NCBI RefSeq assembly: GCF_051900535.1
Contig: NZ_JBHZGI010000001.1
Span: 1,212,462-1,276,461, forward strand
DNA from: Frateuria_A sp051900535
GTDB lineage: Bacteria; Pseudomonadota; Gammaproteobacteria; Xanthomonadales; Rhodanobacteraceae
Direction of reading: 5' to 3'
DNA: 64,000 bases
Part shown: positions 42,661-51,981 of the stretch, in pieces
How positions within the stretch are numbered: position 1 is the first letter of the stretch
How the letters are laid out: the number at the start of each line of letters is the position of its first letter
Translations under genes and position numbers: made by a program
The notes under the pieces: generated by a model
Databases searched by the model: none
Told to the model about the DNA's origin: nothing
What the model saw: the letters and a program-made list of their open reading frames with translations, nothing else

Positions 42661-44439
42661 ATGGCCAGCAAGCTGGAAGCGCTCGAGCGCTGGGTGAACG
42701 AGGTGGGCGCGCGCACGCGGCCGTCGAAGATCCATTGGTGCGACGGCTCGGAGGCCGAGTACCAGCGGTTGGTCAAGGAAATGCTGGCCGACGGCACCCT
42801 GATCGAGCTCAACCAGGAAACCCACCCGGGCTGCTACCTCCACCGCTCCAACCCGTCCGACGTGGCGCGCGTGGAGCACCTGACCTTCGTCTGCCACAAG
42901 AACCAGGACGACGCCGGTCCGAACAACCACTGGATGGACCCGGCCGAGGCGCACGCCAAGATCGACGCCTTGTTCGACGGCTGCATGGAAGGCCGCACCA
43001 TGTATGTGATTCCGTACTGCATGGGCCCGATCGACTCGCCGCTGTCGCGCTGCGGCGTGGAGATCACCGACAGTCCCTACGTGGTCGCCAACATGCGCAT
43101 CATGACGCGCATGGGCAAGGCCGCGCAGGAGCGCATCGAGCGCGAGGGTACGTTCGTCAAGGGCCTGCACTCGACCGGCGAGCTCGACCCCGAGCGCCGC
43201 TTCATCATGCACTTCCCCGAGGAGCGCACGATCAAGTCCTACGGCTCCGGCTACGGCGGCAACGCACTGCTGGGCAAGAAGTGCCATGCCTTGCGCATCG
43301 CCTCCAACCAGGCCCGCGACGAGGGTTGGCTGGCCGAGCACATGCTCATCGTCGGCCTCGAAAATCCCAAGGGCGAAACCCGCTACGTCGCCGCGGCCTT
43401 CCCGTCGGCTTGCGGCAAGACCAACCTGGCCATGCTCATTCCGCCGGAGGGCTACCGCAAGGACGGCTGGAAGGTGTGGACCGTGGGCGACGACATCTGC
43501 TGGATGCGCCCGGGCGCGGACGGCCGCATGTACGCGATCAACCCGGAGGCCGGTTTCTTCGGCGTGGCGCCGGGCACGAGCACGGCGACCAATTCCAACG
43601 CGCTGAAATCCATCTCGCGCAACACCATCTTCACGAACGTCGCGGTCACCGCCGACAACCAGCCGTGGTGGGAAGGCCTGCCCGGCACGCCGGTCACCGA
43701 CTGGCAAGGCCGTCCCTATGACGCCGCCAATGGTCCGGCCGCACACCCGAACTCGCGCTTCACCGTGAGCGCGAAACAGTGCCCGACCTGGTCGGAGAAG
43801 GCCGAGGACGCGCAGGGCGTGCCGATCGACGCGATCGTCTTCGGCGGCCGCCGTCCTTCGCTCCTCCCGCTGGTGATGGAAGCGCGCGACTGGGCGCACG
43901 GCGTGCTGATGGGCGCGGCGATGGGCTCGGAAACCACTGCCGCTGCCACCGGCGCGGTCGGCGTATTGCGCCGCGACTCGATGGCAATGAAACCATTCTG
44001 CGGTTACCACTACGGCGACTACTTCGCGCACTGGCTGTCGTTCGACAAGCCGGGCATGAAGCTGCCGAAAGTCTTCCACGTCAACTGGTTCCGCAAGGGC
44101 AAGGACGGCAAGTTCCTTTGGCCGGGCTTCGGCGAAAACCTGCGTGTGCTGGAATGGATGATCCAGCGCGTCGATGGCATGGCGCGTGGCGTGGAGACGC
44201 CGATCGGCATCGTACCGGCCGAAGGCGAGTTGAAGCTGGAGGGCCTGAACCTGCCGCGCGGAGCCGCCAGCGAACTGCTGGACATCGACACCGCGGGCTG
44301 GCAGGCCGAGCTGGACGCCATCGGTGAGTACCTGGCCAGCTTCGGCCCGCGCATGCCCGAACGCCTGCGCCAGGAGCAGCAGCGCGTGGCCAGCGGCCTG
44401 TCCACCGCCGAAACCGCGCCGCGCGCCGCCACGGCCTGA
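42661..44439 (+). CDS. pckG: Phosphoenolpyruvate carboxykinase, GTP type
   Basis: 592 residues, the normal size for the GTP-dependent enzyme. Key segments: 'YVIPYCMGPIDSPLSRCGVE', 'KSYGSGYGGNALLGKKCHAL', the P-loop 'AAAFPSACGKTNLAMLIPPE' with its reactive Cys, the kinase-2 motif 'WTVGDDICWMRPGADGR', 'FGVAPGTSTATNSNAL' and 'VLMGAAMGSETTAAATGAVG'. It converts oxaloacetate and GTP to PEP for gluconeogenesis. The open frame runs far upstream across the TetR gene, but homology starts at the ATG at 42661. Lying next to a fadE operon, it fits growth on fatty acids, although it is separately transcribed. Confidence 0.95.
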   Translation: MASKLEALERWVNEVGARTRPSKIHWCDGSEAEYQRLVKEMLADGTLIELNQETHPGCYLHRSNPSDVARVEHLTFVCHKNQDDAGPNNHWMDPAEAHAKIDALFDGCMEGRTMYVIPYCMGPIDSPLSRCGVEITDSPYVVANMRIMTRMGKAAQERIEREGTFVKGLHSTGELDPERRFIMHFPEERTIKSYGSGYGGNALLGKKCHALRIASNQARDEGWLAEHMLIVGLENPKGETRYVAAAFPSACGKTNLAMLIPPEGYRKDGWKVWTVGDDICWMRPGADGRMYAINPEAGFFGVAPGTSTATNSNALKSISRNTIFTNVAVTADNQPWWEGLPGTPVTDWQGRPYDAANGPAAHPNSRFTVSAKQCPTWSEKAEDAQGVPIDAIVFGGRRPSLLPLVMEARDWAHGVLMGAAMGSETTAAATGAVGVLRRDSMAMKPFCGYHYGDYFAHWLSFDKPGMKLPKVFHVNWFRKGKDGKFLWPGFGENLRVLEWMIQRVDGMARGVETPIGIVPAEGELKLEGLNLPRGAASELLDIDTAGWQAELDAIGEYLASFGPRMPERLRQEQQRVASGLSTAETAPRAATA

Positions 44440-44447
44440 TGGCATCA

Positions 44448-44543
44448 AACCCCTCTCCCGTCGGGAGAGGGGTTGGAAGGGCGCGCCCGATCCAGCCCAG
44501 CTGCGCATCAGCTCCTCTCCCCGCCGGGTGAGGGTTTGAGTGA
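44448..44543. repeat. Palindromic repeats (CCTCTCCC family) after pckG
   Basis: AACCCCTCTCCCG pairs with CGGGAGAGGGGTT right after the pckG stop. A second, degenerate copy (CTCCTCTCCCCGCCGGG, GTGAGGGTTTGAG) follows. The first hairpin could serve as a 3' end for pckG mRNA. It belongs to the family at 16115 and 22048. Confidence 0.55.
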
Positions 44544-44705
44544 AGGACCACCCTCGCGAAAGCGTCTGGACCGATGCAAGCCAAAGCGCAGCCCGCCAGG
44601 CAGGCGCCAAACCGTGACAATCGCCCTCGCCCGCCTCTCGCTCCGAAGCGGAGCGGGTGCGCCTTCTTAAACGTTCCGCCACTTGCGTGCATCCAAGCTG
44701 GCAAG

Positions 44706-45290
44706 ATGGATGCCGCCTGCCTCGCCACTGGAAGTCCGATGCCGCCACCGCCTGTCGCGTGGTCCGACGCCGACGACGCGCGCGCCGCGGCCAGGGGCGA
44801 TCGCCAGGCGTTCCAGCGGCTGTATCGCCAGCACGTCGACCGCATCTACGGCGCGGTCTACCGACTGGCCGGCTACGACCACGCGCGCGCCGAAGACTTG
44901 ACCCAAGACGCGTTCGTGCGCGCCTGGCAGAAGCTCGCCGACTTCCGCTACGAAAGTGCCTTCGGCACGTGGCTGTACCGGCTGGCGGTGAACGTGGCAC
45001 TGATGGACATCCGTTCGCGCGGCGCGCAGCCGGTCGGTTTCGTCGGCGAGGACGACCTGCCCGACCCGGGCGAGGTGCCCTTCTGCGCCGCCGAGCGCGA
45101 GGAGCTGGAACGCGCCATCGCCAAACTGCCGCCCCGCGCCCGCGCGGTGCTGGTCCTGCACGACGTGGAAGGCTGGCGCCACGATGAGATCGCCAGCGAA
45201 CTGGACATGGCCGTCGGTACGTCCAAGGCGCAGTTGCATCGGGCCCGCGGCCTGCTGCGCCGGATGCTTGAACCCGGAGAACCGTCATGA
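44706..45290 (+). CDS. ECF RNA polymerase sigma factor
   Basis: 194 residues from the ATG at 44706; an ATG at 44739 is also possible. Region 2 shows 'AFQRLYRQHVDRIYGAVYRL', 'RAEDLTQDAFVRAWQKLADF' and 'ESAFGTWLYRLAVNVALMDI'. Region 4 shows 'LPPRARAVLVLHDVEGWRHD' and 'EIASELDMAVGTSKAQLHRA'. It is a different ECF group from the ChrR-partnered factor at 298-867. It overlaps the next gene by 4 bp, and that gene looks like its membrane anti-sigma factor. The target regulon is unknown; the DUF4097 gene downstream may be part of it. Confidence 0.9.
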   Translation: MDAACLATGSPMPPPPVAWSDADDARAAARGDRQAFQRLYRQHVDRIYGAVYRLAGYDHARAEDLTQDAFVRAWQKLADFRYESAFGTWLYRLAVNVALMDIRSRGAQPVGFVGEDDLPDPGEVPFCAAEREELERAIAKLPPRARAVLVLHDVEGWRHDEIASELDMAVGTSKAQLHRARGLLRRMLEPGEPS

Positions 45291-45706
45291 ACGAATTCGA
45301 ATGGCGTCGCCAGCTGCGCGAATTGCGCGCGCCGATCGCACCGGCCCACGATCTGTGGGCGCGCATCGACGCCGCGCTGGAACCGACCGCGCCGGCGCGC
45401 AGCAGCTCGCGCCCGGGTTGGCTACTTGCCGCCAGCTTCGCCGGCCTGAGCCTGCTCGCCGTGTCCCTAAGCACGCGCCAGGGCCAGCTGCTCGACCACC
45501 CGCAAACCGCCACGGCCACCGCCCAGGCGCCGTGGAAGCCGGACGACCCGCGTCTGGCCGGCGCGGCAATCGAACTGGACGCCGCGCGCCTGGAACTCAG
45601 GCAGGCGCTGGAACAGGCGCCCCATTCGCCGGCATTGCAGCGACTCCTGTCGCGCACCCACCAACAGCAATCGCGGCTGCGCCAGCTTGATCAGCAGGCC
45701 GGCTGA
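45287..45706 (+). CDS. Putative single-pass anti-sigma factor
   Basis: 139 residues. An N-terminal cytoplasmic stretch of about 45 residues contains 'RELRAPIAPAHDLWARIDAA'. One membrane helix follows ('WLLAASFAGLSLLAVSL'), then a periplasmic helical tail ('LDAARLELRQALEQA', 'LLSRTHQQQSRLRQLDQQAG'). There is no zinc-binding HxxxCxxC. The topology, small size and ATGA coupling to the ECF gene suit an anti-sigma factor; the assignment rests on these, not on sequence family. It sits 24 bp upstream of the DUF4097 gene. Confidence 0.6.
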   Translation: MNEFEWRRQLRELRAPIAPAHDLWARIDAALEPTAPARSSSRPGWLLAASFAGLSLLAVSLSTRQGQLLDHPQTATATAQAPWKPDDPRLAGAAIELDAARLELRQALEQAPHSPALQRLLSRTHQQQSRLRQLDQQAG

Positions 45707-45730
45707 GAACACCGTTCAAGGAGTCAACCC

Positions 45731-46639
45731 ATGAAAACCGCTCGTTACCTTCCCCTGTTGCTCACCCTGTGCATCGGCCAGGCGCTTGCCGACACGCCGA
45801 TCAACCTGCGCCACCCGGCAAACGCCGACGCGCGCATCAACGTGAGCAACGTCAAGGGCCAGGTGACCATCACTGCCTGGGACCGCAACGAGGTGCAGGT
45901 TACGGGCACGCTCGGAGACGGCGCGGCTCCACTGGTCATCGACGGCGACAACGGTGACCTGGAAATCAAGGTCAAGCCCAAGGGCGACGGTTCCAAAGGC
46001 TGGTTCAACTGGAACGGCGACAATTCCATGGGCGATACCACGCTCGACTTGCACGTTCCCAAGGGTGCCTCGCTCGACGTGGAAGTGGTCAGTGCACCGC
46101 TGGGCATCGACGGCATGGATGGCGGCGACATTTCGGTCAACTCGGTCAGTGGCCGCGTGCGGATCAACGCCCGCACACCCGACCTCTCGGTCGAAAGCGT
46201 GAGCGGCACCGTGCAGCAGTCCGGCCACGCCGTGCGCGCCGACCTGCAAACGGTCAGCGGCGACATCCTCGCCCCTGCGCTGGGCAGCCAGGCCGAGTTG
46301 CAGACGGTCTCCGGCCGCATCCAGGCGAGCGGTGGTCCGTGGCAGAAATTCGACCTGAGTACGGTCTCCGGCGACGTGCAGCTCAACGGCGGCCTCGCCG
46401 ACGACGGCAGCATCGAAGTCGACAGCATGAGCGGCGACGTGCAGATCCAGGTGCCCGCCAACCTGTCCGCATCGATCCACGCCAGCAGTTTCAGTGGCGA
46501 CCTGCGCAGCGACTTCGGCCAGGCCATCGAGCACGACCATGGCCCTGGCAGCGAACTCAACACCGAGGTCGCCGGCAGCAAGGGACGCATCCATGTGGAA
46601 ACCTTCAGCGGTGACCTGCGCATCCGCAAGAAGGAGTGA
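45731..46639 (+). CDS. DUF4097-family exported beta-helix protein
   Basis: 302 residues. A signal peptide ('YLPLLLTLCIGQALADTPIN') is followed by repeating strands of the form 'VSGDVQLNGGL', 'MSGDVQIQVPANLSASIHAS' and 'FSGDLRSDF', typical of the DUF4097 (YvlB-like) right-handed beta structure. Such proteins are often co-encoded with ECF sigma/anti-sigma pairs and are thought to work at the cell envelope; their activity is unknown. RBS AAGGAG precedes the ATG at 45731. Confidence 0.8.
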   Translation: MKTARYLPLLLTLCIGQALADTPINLRHPANADARINVSNVKGQVTITAWDRNEVQVTGTLGDGAAPLVIDGDNGDLEIKVKPKGDGSKGWFNWNGDNSMGDTTLDLHVPKGASLDVEVVSAPLGIDGMDGGDISVNSVSGRVRINARTPDLSVESVSGTVQQSGHAVRADLQTVSGDILAPALGSQAELQTVSGRIQASGGPWQKFDLSTVSGDVQLNGGLADDGSIEVDSMSGDVQIQVPANLSASIHASSFSGDLRSDFGQAIEHDHGPGSELNTEVAGSKGRIHVETFSGDLRIRKKE

Positions 46640-46794
46640 GGTTTGCGGCGCCGCGGCGGAAGGACCTATGGCTTTTCCGCCCGCCTCTCCCGCAGCGACC
46701 CAACGCCACCTGCGGCTGGCTTTCCAGATGTTGGCAGCTTCGACGATCCGGTGGCGTCGTCTGCCATGCTCGGCGCGTATGGGGGAGTCGAAAC

Positions 46795-46824
46795 AAAAAG
46801 GCCGTCGCATGCGACGGCCTTTTT
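46795..46824. terminator. Bidirectional Rho-independent terminator
   Basis: A 30-bp perfect palindrome whose arms are AAAAAGGCCGTCGCA and TGCGACGGCCTTTTT. It gives a T-run in both directions and separates the DUF4097 operon from the converging minus-strand gene. Confidence 0.92.
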
Positions 46825-46841
46825 CCGTGTTCGGTGAAGGC

Positions 46842-47735
46842 TTACAGGTCCTGGTGATACTGCACGTACGGCGTGCGCGACTGGTCGGGCTCGGGACCGG
46901 CCGGAGTAGGCACCGAGGCCCCCGACGACCACAGGTTCTGCGCACCGATGCTCAACTCACCCTGCCATGGCAGCCGCAGGGTGACGCCCAGGTCGATGCT
47001 GCTCCAGCGCTTGTCGCCGTAGTAACCGCCCGGCAGCGTCGGCTGCATGGTGCGACCGACGAGCATGCCGCTCAGCGGACCGTGGTCGACGCCGAAGCTC
47101 AGCGCCTTCTGGTCCAGCGAGTTGACACCCAATTCGTTGCCCGGCAGCAGGCGGATCCGGCCCACGCTCGCGCCCAGGTCGATGCCGCTCTGCCCGCCGA
47201 CCGCCACGCGGCCACGTGCGTTGAGCTGGGCGCTGCTGTCGAAGTCGGGCAGGCCATTGACGCCCGGCGTGGCGCCGGGCAGGACGCGCGGCAGGCGCTG
47301 GTCGGGCGTGCTGTCGGCGCCTACGCTCACGCCCACGCTATAGCGACCGAGATTGTAGGTGGCGCCAATTTCGCTGCCGACCACCCGCGGACCGCGGGCC
47401 ATTCCGTTGTGTTCGCTCACGCCGGCGTGGATCTGCAGATGCGGATCCAGTCCGTACTGCAGGTCGGTCGAAGTCACGTTCCCGGCATCGACCACGGGGA
47501 ACGACAACGAGGCATCGGCACGCTGGCTCGAACCAGCCGGCTGCGCGGCAGCCTTCAGCATGAGCATGTGGCCATCGCGGTCACGCCACATCGGCACCAC
47601 GACGCCATAACCGAGGTCGACCGCCCGCCCCGTTACCGGATGCAACAGCTCCTGCGCCTGCGTGTTCCCAGCCAGCGACTGGCCTGCCGCGGCGAGCGGC
47701 ATCAGCAAAGTCAGGAGGGGCAGGATGCGGCGCAT
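46842..47735 (-). CDS. Exported protein, probably outer-membrane beta-barrel-like, unknown function
   Basis: 297 residues. It starts with a signal peptide ('RRILPLLTLLMPLAAAGQSL'). The rest alternates hydrophobic and polar residues with many Gly ('VGSEIGATYNLGRYSVGVSV', 'GRVAVGGQSGIDLGASVGRI', 'SSIDLGVTLRLPWQGELSIG'), the pattern of amphipathic beta strands. It does not end in an aromatic residue ('YVQYHQDL'), so a classical Bam signal is absent. I do not recognise a named family. It is a single-gene unit ended by the bidirectional terminator. Confidence 0.65.
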   Translation of the reverse strand: MRRILPLLTLLMPLAAAGQSLAGNTQAQELLHPVTGRAVDLGYGVVVPMWRDRDGHMLMLKAAAQPAGSSQRADASLSFPVVDAGNVTSTDLQYGLDPHLQIHAGVSEHNGMARGPRVVGSEIGATYNLGRYSVGVSVGADSTPDQRLPRVLPGATPGVNGLPDFDSSAQLNARGRVAVGGQSGIDLGASVGRIRLLPGNELGVNSLDQKALSFGVDHGPLSGMLVGRTMQPTLPGGYYGDKRWSSIDLGVTLRLPWQGELSIGAQNLWSSGASVPTPAGPEPDQSRTPYVQYHQDL

Positions 47736-48000
47736 GGGTCGATGATATGCAGTCGGAAGGTGACAGGCGGGCGTATGCCATTCGTTGGGGACAGTATAGC
47801 TCCTTTACGTTTACCTAACACCCCATCGCAGGGGATCGGCCGCTCAAACGGTGAACCCAGGCACATATCCCATGCCCATGGACCCCGACGTGAAAACAGG
47901 GTTCCCCGCGGTTAAAAAATCAGTCAAATCGGACTCCTACAAAGCCCGCTGCGCACGATATAGTCACGCCACGGCCCTGCCACGGAACCTGAGAAGCGCC

Positions 48001-50895
48001 ATGAACCCGGCTCCCCCCACCCGCGAGCCCACGACCTTCCCGGCCGACCGGGAAGTGTTGCATCGGGCGGTCGAGCGGCTGTTCGGGGCACCGGATGCGG
48101 GCAGCGTCGCGGCCGTCTGCGAGACATTGTTGTCGGACTGGCACGTGCGCGCCCGGCTGGGATGGCGCCAGCTCGGTGGCGAGGAGGTTCCCGCCACCGC
48201 GGGCCGGATGGAACTGGCCGAAGACCCCCAGGGACTGCGCATACTCGTGCTGGAACCCGAGGTGCCGCTGTCCGAACCGCTGCGCGAGCGGCTGGCCTGG
48301 TTCGGCCGCCTGGCCGGCACGCGGATGCGCCAGCAGGCCGAGACCGCGCGGCTGTACGAGGCGATTTCCCGCCTGGCGCTGGCCGAGCGGCTGCAGCGCG
48401 CGCTGTTCGCGATCGCCGAACAGGCCGGCACCGAACGCAACATGGCCGAGATGATGCGCTCGCTGCACGCCATCGTGGGCAGCCTGATGTACGCGGAAAA
48501 CTTCTACATCGTGCTTTACGACGAAGCCACCGACAGCGTGCGCTTCCCGTACTACGCCGACGCGGCCGATCGCGACCCGCCCTCGCCCGAGCGCAGCGTG
48601 CCGCTGTCCGACCTTGAGCACAGCCTGACCTGGAACCTGCTCAAGGGAGGGCGGGCCATGATGGGCTCGATCGAGGAGCTCAACCGCACGGTACCGGACC
48701 GCCTGGTATTGATCGGGCCGGACTGCGAACACTGGCTGGGCGTGCCGCTGCTGCGCGAGGCCAAGGTGGTCGGCGGCATCGTGATCCAGAGCTACCGCGC
48801 CGATACCCAATACACCACGCAGGACCGTGAGCTGCTCTGCTACGTGGCCCAGCACGTGCAGACCGCACTGGAGAAGCGCCAGGCGCAGGCCGAGCTCGAA
48901 CGGCGCGTGGCCGACCGCACGGCCGCGCTGCGCGAGGCCAATCGCGTGCTTCGCCAGCAGGTGCTGCAGCGCCAGCGCGGCGAGCGATTGCAGGCGGCGC
49001 TGTTCCGCATCGCCGAGCTGGCCAGTACCTCCGAGGGCCTGGACACGTTCTACTCGGCGGTGCATCGGGTCATCGGTGGTCTGCTGTACGCACGCAACTT
49101 CTATATCGCGCTGGTCGACGAGGACAACGGGCAGCTGACCTTCCCCTACTCGGTCGATGAGGTCGACAACGTCCCTGCCCCGCGCCTGCACGGTCGCGGC
49201 GCGACCGAGTACGTGCTGCGCCACGGCAAGCCACTTCTGGCCGACTCGGAGCAGCTGGAACGGCTGACCGCATTGGGCGAGATCCAGCGCCAGGGCACCC
49301 ATTCGCTGTGCTGGCTCGGCGTGCCGCTGGTCTGGGGCGAAAAGGTGATGGGCGTGCTGGCGGTGCAGAGCTACACCCCCGAGCACACCTACAACGAGCG
49401 CGACCAGGAACTGCTCACCTTCGTCAGCTACCACATCGCCAACGCCTTGCAGCGCAAGCATACCGCCGAGTCGCTCAAGCAGGCCTACGCCGGGCTGGAG
49501 CGGCGCGTCACCGAACGCACCCGCGCGCTGGCGCTGGCCAACCGCGACCTGCGCGAACAGATCGCCGAGCGCGAGCGCGTGGAGCGCCGGCTCAAGTACG
49601 AAACCCTGCACGACTCGCTGACCGGCCTGCCCAATCGCACGCTGCTGCTGCAACGCATGGAGCAGGCACTGGAGCGCTATCGCAGCGAACCGGACGAGGG
49701 CGGGTTCGCGGTGCTGTTCATCGACCTGGACCGCTTCAAGGTGATCAACGACTCTGTCGGCCACCTGGTCGGCGACGACCTGCTTTTCCAGGTCGGCGGG
49801 CGCATCCGCGCCTGCCTGAAGACCCGTGACGTGGTCGCGCGACTCGGTGGCGACGAGTTCGCCGTGTTGCTGGAGGGCATCGTCGATCCTGGCACCGCCG
49901 TGACTGTCGCCGAGCGCGTCATCGGGGAGCTGCAGGTGCCGTTCCGGCTGGGCGCCAAGGAGATCTTCACCTCCGCTTCGATCGGCGTGGCCCTCCCCGG
50001 CCCGCACTACCAGAAGCCGGAGGAACTGCTGCGCGATGCCGACGCGGCGATGTACCGCGCCAAGGACGAAGGCCGCCATCGAGCGGCCGTGTTCGACGAC
50101 CGGCTGCGTCGCGAGGCCCTGTCGCTGCTCGAGCTCGAAAGCGACCTGCGCCGCGGCCTGGCGCGTAGCGAATTCGTGCCCTTCTACCAGCCCATCGTGG
50201 CGTTGGAAGACGGTCGCGTGGTGGGCTACGAGGCGCTGCTGCGCTGGCACCACCCCGACCGTGGCCTGCTCGCACCGGGCGAATTCCTGATCATCGCCGA
50301 GGAAGCCGGTTGTGCCGAAAGCATCGACTGGCAGATCTTCGAGCAGGTCTGCGCGCAGGCGCCGGCGCTGCTGGGCAAGGACGGCTTCGTCAGCATCAAC
50401 GTCTCCGGCCGCCATTTCCGCCTCCCGGACCTCGACGCGCGCCTGCTCGCGCTGCTGGCCGAGCACGGCCTGCCGCCGCGGCAGGTGCGCATCGAGGTGA
50501 CCGAACGCGCGCTGCTGGATAACCCGGCGCAGGTCAAGCGCATCCTTGAGAACATGCGCAGCCGCGGCGTGCGGGTGGCGCTGGACGACTTCGGTACCGG
50601 CTATTCCTCGCTGAGCTACCTGCACCAGTATCCGTTCGAGACGCTGAAGATCGACCGCTCCTTCATCACCGAACTGCCGCGCGAAGGCGAAAGCCAGGGC
50701 GTGGCCGTGGTGCGCGCGATCCAGGTGCTGGCCGATTCGCTGAACATGCTCGTGATCGCCGAGGGCATCGAAGAAGAGCACCAGCGCCAGGCGCTGATGC
50801 GGGTCGGTTGCCGCTTCGGGCAAGGCTTCCTGTTCGCCCGCCCGCAGCCGATCAGCGTGTGGTTGCCTGCCGATCCCACGCCAGCCGTGGCGTGA
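48001..50895 (+). CDS. GAF-GAF-GGDEF-EAL c-di-GMP turnover protein
   Basis: 964 residues from the ATG at 48001; the frame is open to 47851. Two similar GAF-type sensor domains ('LMYAENFYIVLYDEATDSVR' and 'LLYARNFYIALVDEDNGQLT') are separated by a coiled coil. GGDEF follows at residue 616 ('RLGGDEFAVLLEGI'), and EAL at residue 744 ('VGYEALLRWHHPDRGLLAPG'). The EAL active-site set looks complete: 'FVSINVSGRHF', 'IEVTERALLD', 'VALDDFGTGYSSLSYLHQY', 'LKIDRSFI' and 'LVIAEGIEEE'. The I-site position reads KTRD, not RxxD. Both activities are plausible. No membrane segment is present, so it is a cytoplasmic sensor. Confidence 0.9.
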   Translation: MNPAPPTREPTTFPADREVLHRAVERLFGAPDAGSVAAVCETLLSDWHVRARLGWRQLGGEEVPATAGRMELAEDPQGLRILVLEPEVPLSEPLRERLAWFGRLAGTRMRQQAETARLYEAISRLALAERLQRALFAIAEQAGTERNMAEMMRSLHAIVGSLMYAENFYIVLYDEATDSVRFPYYADAADRDPPSPERSVPLSDLEHSLTWNLLKGGRAMMGSIEELNRTVPDRLVLIGPDCEHWLGVPLLREAKVVGGIVIQSYRADTQYTTQDRELLCYVAQHVQTALEKRQAQAELERRVADRTAALREANRVLRQQVLQRQRGERLQAALFRIAELASTSEGLDTFYSAVHRVIGGLLYARNFYIALVDEDNGQLTFPYSVDEVDNVPAPRLHGRGATEYVLRHGKPLLADSEQLERLTALGEIQRQGTHSLCWLGVPLVWGEKVMGVLAVQSYTPEHTYNERDQELLTFVSYHIANALQRKHTAESLKQAYAGLERRVTERTRALALANRDLREQIAERERVERRLKYETLHDSLTGLPNRTLLLQRMEQALERYRSEPDEGGFAVLFIDLDRFKVINDSVGHLVGDDLLFQVGGRIRACLKTRDVVARLGGDEFAVLLEGIVDPGTAVTVAERVIGELQVPFRLGAKEIFTSASIGVALPGPHYQKPEELLRDADAAMYRAKDEGRHRAAVFDDRLRREALSLLELESDLRRGLARSEFVPFYQPIVALEDGRVVGYEALLRWHHPDRGLLAPGEFLIIAEEAGCAESIDWQIFEQVCAQAPALLGKDGFVSINVSGRHFRLPDLDARLLALLAEHGLPPRQVRIEVTERALLDNPAQVKRILENMRSRGVRVALDDFGTGYSSLSYLHQYPFETLKIDRSFITELPREGESQGVAVVRAIQVLADSLNMLVIAEGIEEEHQRQALMRVGCRFGQGFLFARPQPISVWLPADPTPAVA

Positions 50896-50910
50896 CGGAC
50901 ACGATGGCGG

Positions 50911-50968
50911 CGTAGGGGTGGGTTCGGCCCACCGCAGGCCGTGACGATGGTGGGCTGAAGCACCCTAC
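50911..50968. repeat. Intergenic inverted repeat (GTAGGGTGGG / CCCACC family)
   Basis: GTAGGGGTGGGTTCGGCCCACC and GGTGGGCTGAAGCACCCTACC face each other between converging genes. A related copy lies at 54246-54292. It may act as a shared transcript end. Confidence 0.5.
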
Positions 50969-50972
50969 CGGT

Positions 50973-51872
50973 TTACTGCGAAGTCGTGGACGTATCGGCA
51001 CCGACCCCGCCGCTGAGCACGTGTTCGGCATCGATGCGGTCGAAGGTGTAGCGCTGCGCGCAGAACTCGCAGATCACCTCGATCTCGTCATCGCGCGCCG
51101 CCAGCGCCGCTTCCACTTCATCGCGCCCCAGCGAGCGCAGCATCGACTCCACTCGCTCGCGTGAACAACTGCAGCCGAACGCCAGCGGTCGCGGCTCGAA
51201 CAGCCGCACCGTTTCCTGGTGGAAGAGCCGGTACAGCAACTTCTCCGGCGCCGTGGCCAGCATTTCCTCACGGCCCAGCGTGCCGGTCAGGTGCAGTACG
51301 CGGTTCCAGGCGTCCTCGTCCTCGGCCGCGCCGTGGCCGCCTTCGTCCGGAAGCTTCTGCAGCATCAGCCCGACCGCGTGCGCGCCGTCGGCCGCCAGCA
51401 GCAGGCGTGCGGGCAGCTGTTCTGACAGGCGAAAGTAGTTTTCCAGCGCGCCGGCCAGGTCCGGCTGGCTGAGCTCGACCAGGCCCTGGTAGCGCTGGCC
51501 GCGCTCGGCGTGGCCGATGGTGATCGCCATGACGGCGCCCGGCAGCGCGGCCAGATCCAATGGTTCGGGCAGCGGATCGTTCCACCGCGCCAGGCCGCGC
51601 AACCGTCCCTGATCGCTGCACTCGGTGAAAAGCAGGCGCAGCGCGCCGCCGCTCTTGAGCTCGATCGACAACGCACCATCCAGCTTGATGTTGCCGGTCA
51701 GCAACGCGCTGGCGGCCAGGCTTTGGCCGAGCAGTTCGCGCAGTGGCGCGGGGTAGTCCGCGCGCCCGGCGACCTCGCGCCAGGCGGCGCCCAGCCGCAC
51801 GAGCACGCCGCGCACGCCGGCGCGTTCCAGCACGAAACGATGTAGCACGTCCTCGACAAGCACGGTTTCCAC
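50973..51872 (-). CDS. hslO: 33-kDa redox-regulated chaperone Hsp33
   Basis: 299 residues from a GTG at 51872, chosen because GAGG lies 8 bp upstream and homology begins just after ('LVEDVLHRFVLERAGVRGVL'). The family body follows: 'HRFVLERAGVRGVLVRLGAA', 'QSLAASALLTGNIKLDGALS', 'GRLRGLARWN' and 'YQGLVELSQPDLAGALENYF'. The zinc redox switch is intact: CxC in 'LAFGCSCSRERVESML' and CxxC in 'VICEFCAQRYTFD'. Oxidation releases zinc and turns on holdase activity. Divergent from mtgA with a gap of about 110 bp. The open frame extends much further upstream without homology. Confidence 0.92.
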   Translation of the reverse strand: METVLVEDVLHRFVLERAGVRGVLVRLGAAWREVAGRADYPAPLRELLGQSLAASALLTGNIKLDGALSIELKSGGALRLLFTECSDQGRLRGLARWNDPLPEPLDLAALPGAVMAITIGHAERGQRYQGLVELSQPDLAGALENYFRLSEQLPARLLLAADGAHAVGLMLQKLPDEGGHGAAEDEDAWNRVLHLTGTLGREEMLATAPEKLLYRLFHQETVRLFEPRPLAFGCSCSRERVESMLRSLGRDEVEAALAARDDEIEVICEFCAQRYTFDRIDAEHVLSGGVGADTSTTSQ

Positions 51873-51981
51873 AGAAGATGACCTCGACACGGGGAATCGG
51901 AAGAAGTGGGGTCGGCGCCGGCGCGGGACAATGGGCCGCTTATACTCCCCAGGATCGCTACCGAAGGTCGACGCCAAGACG

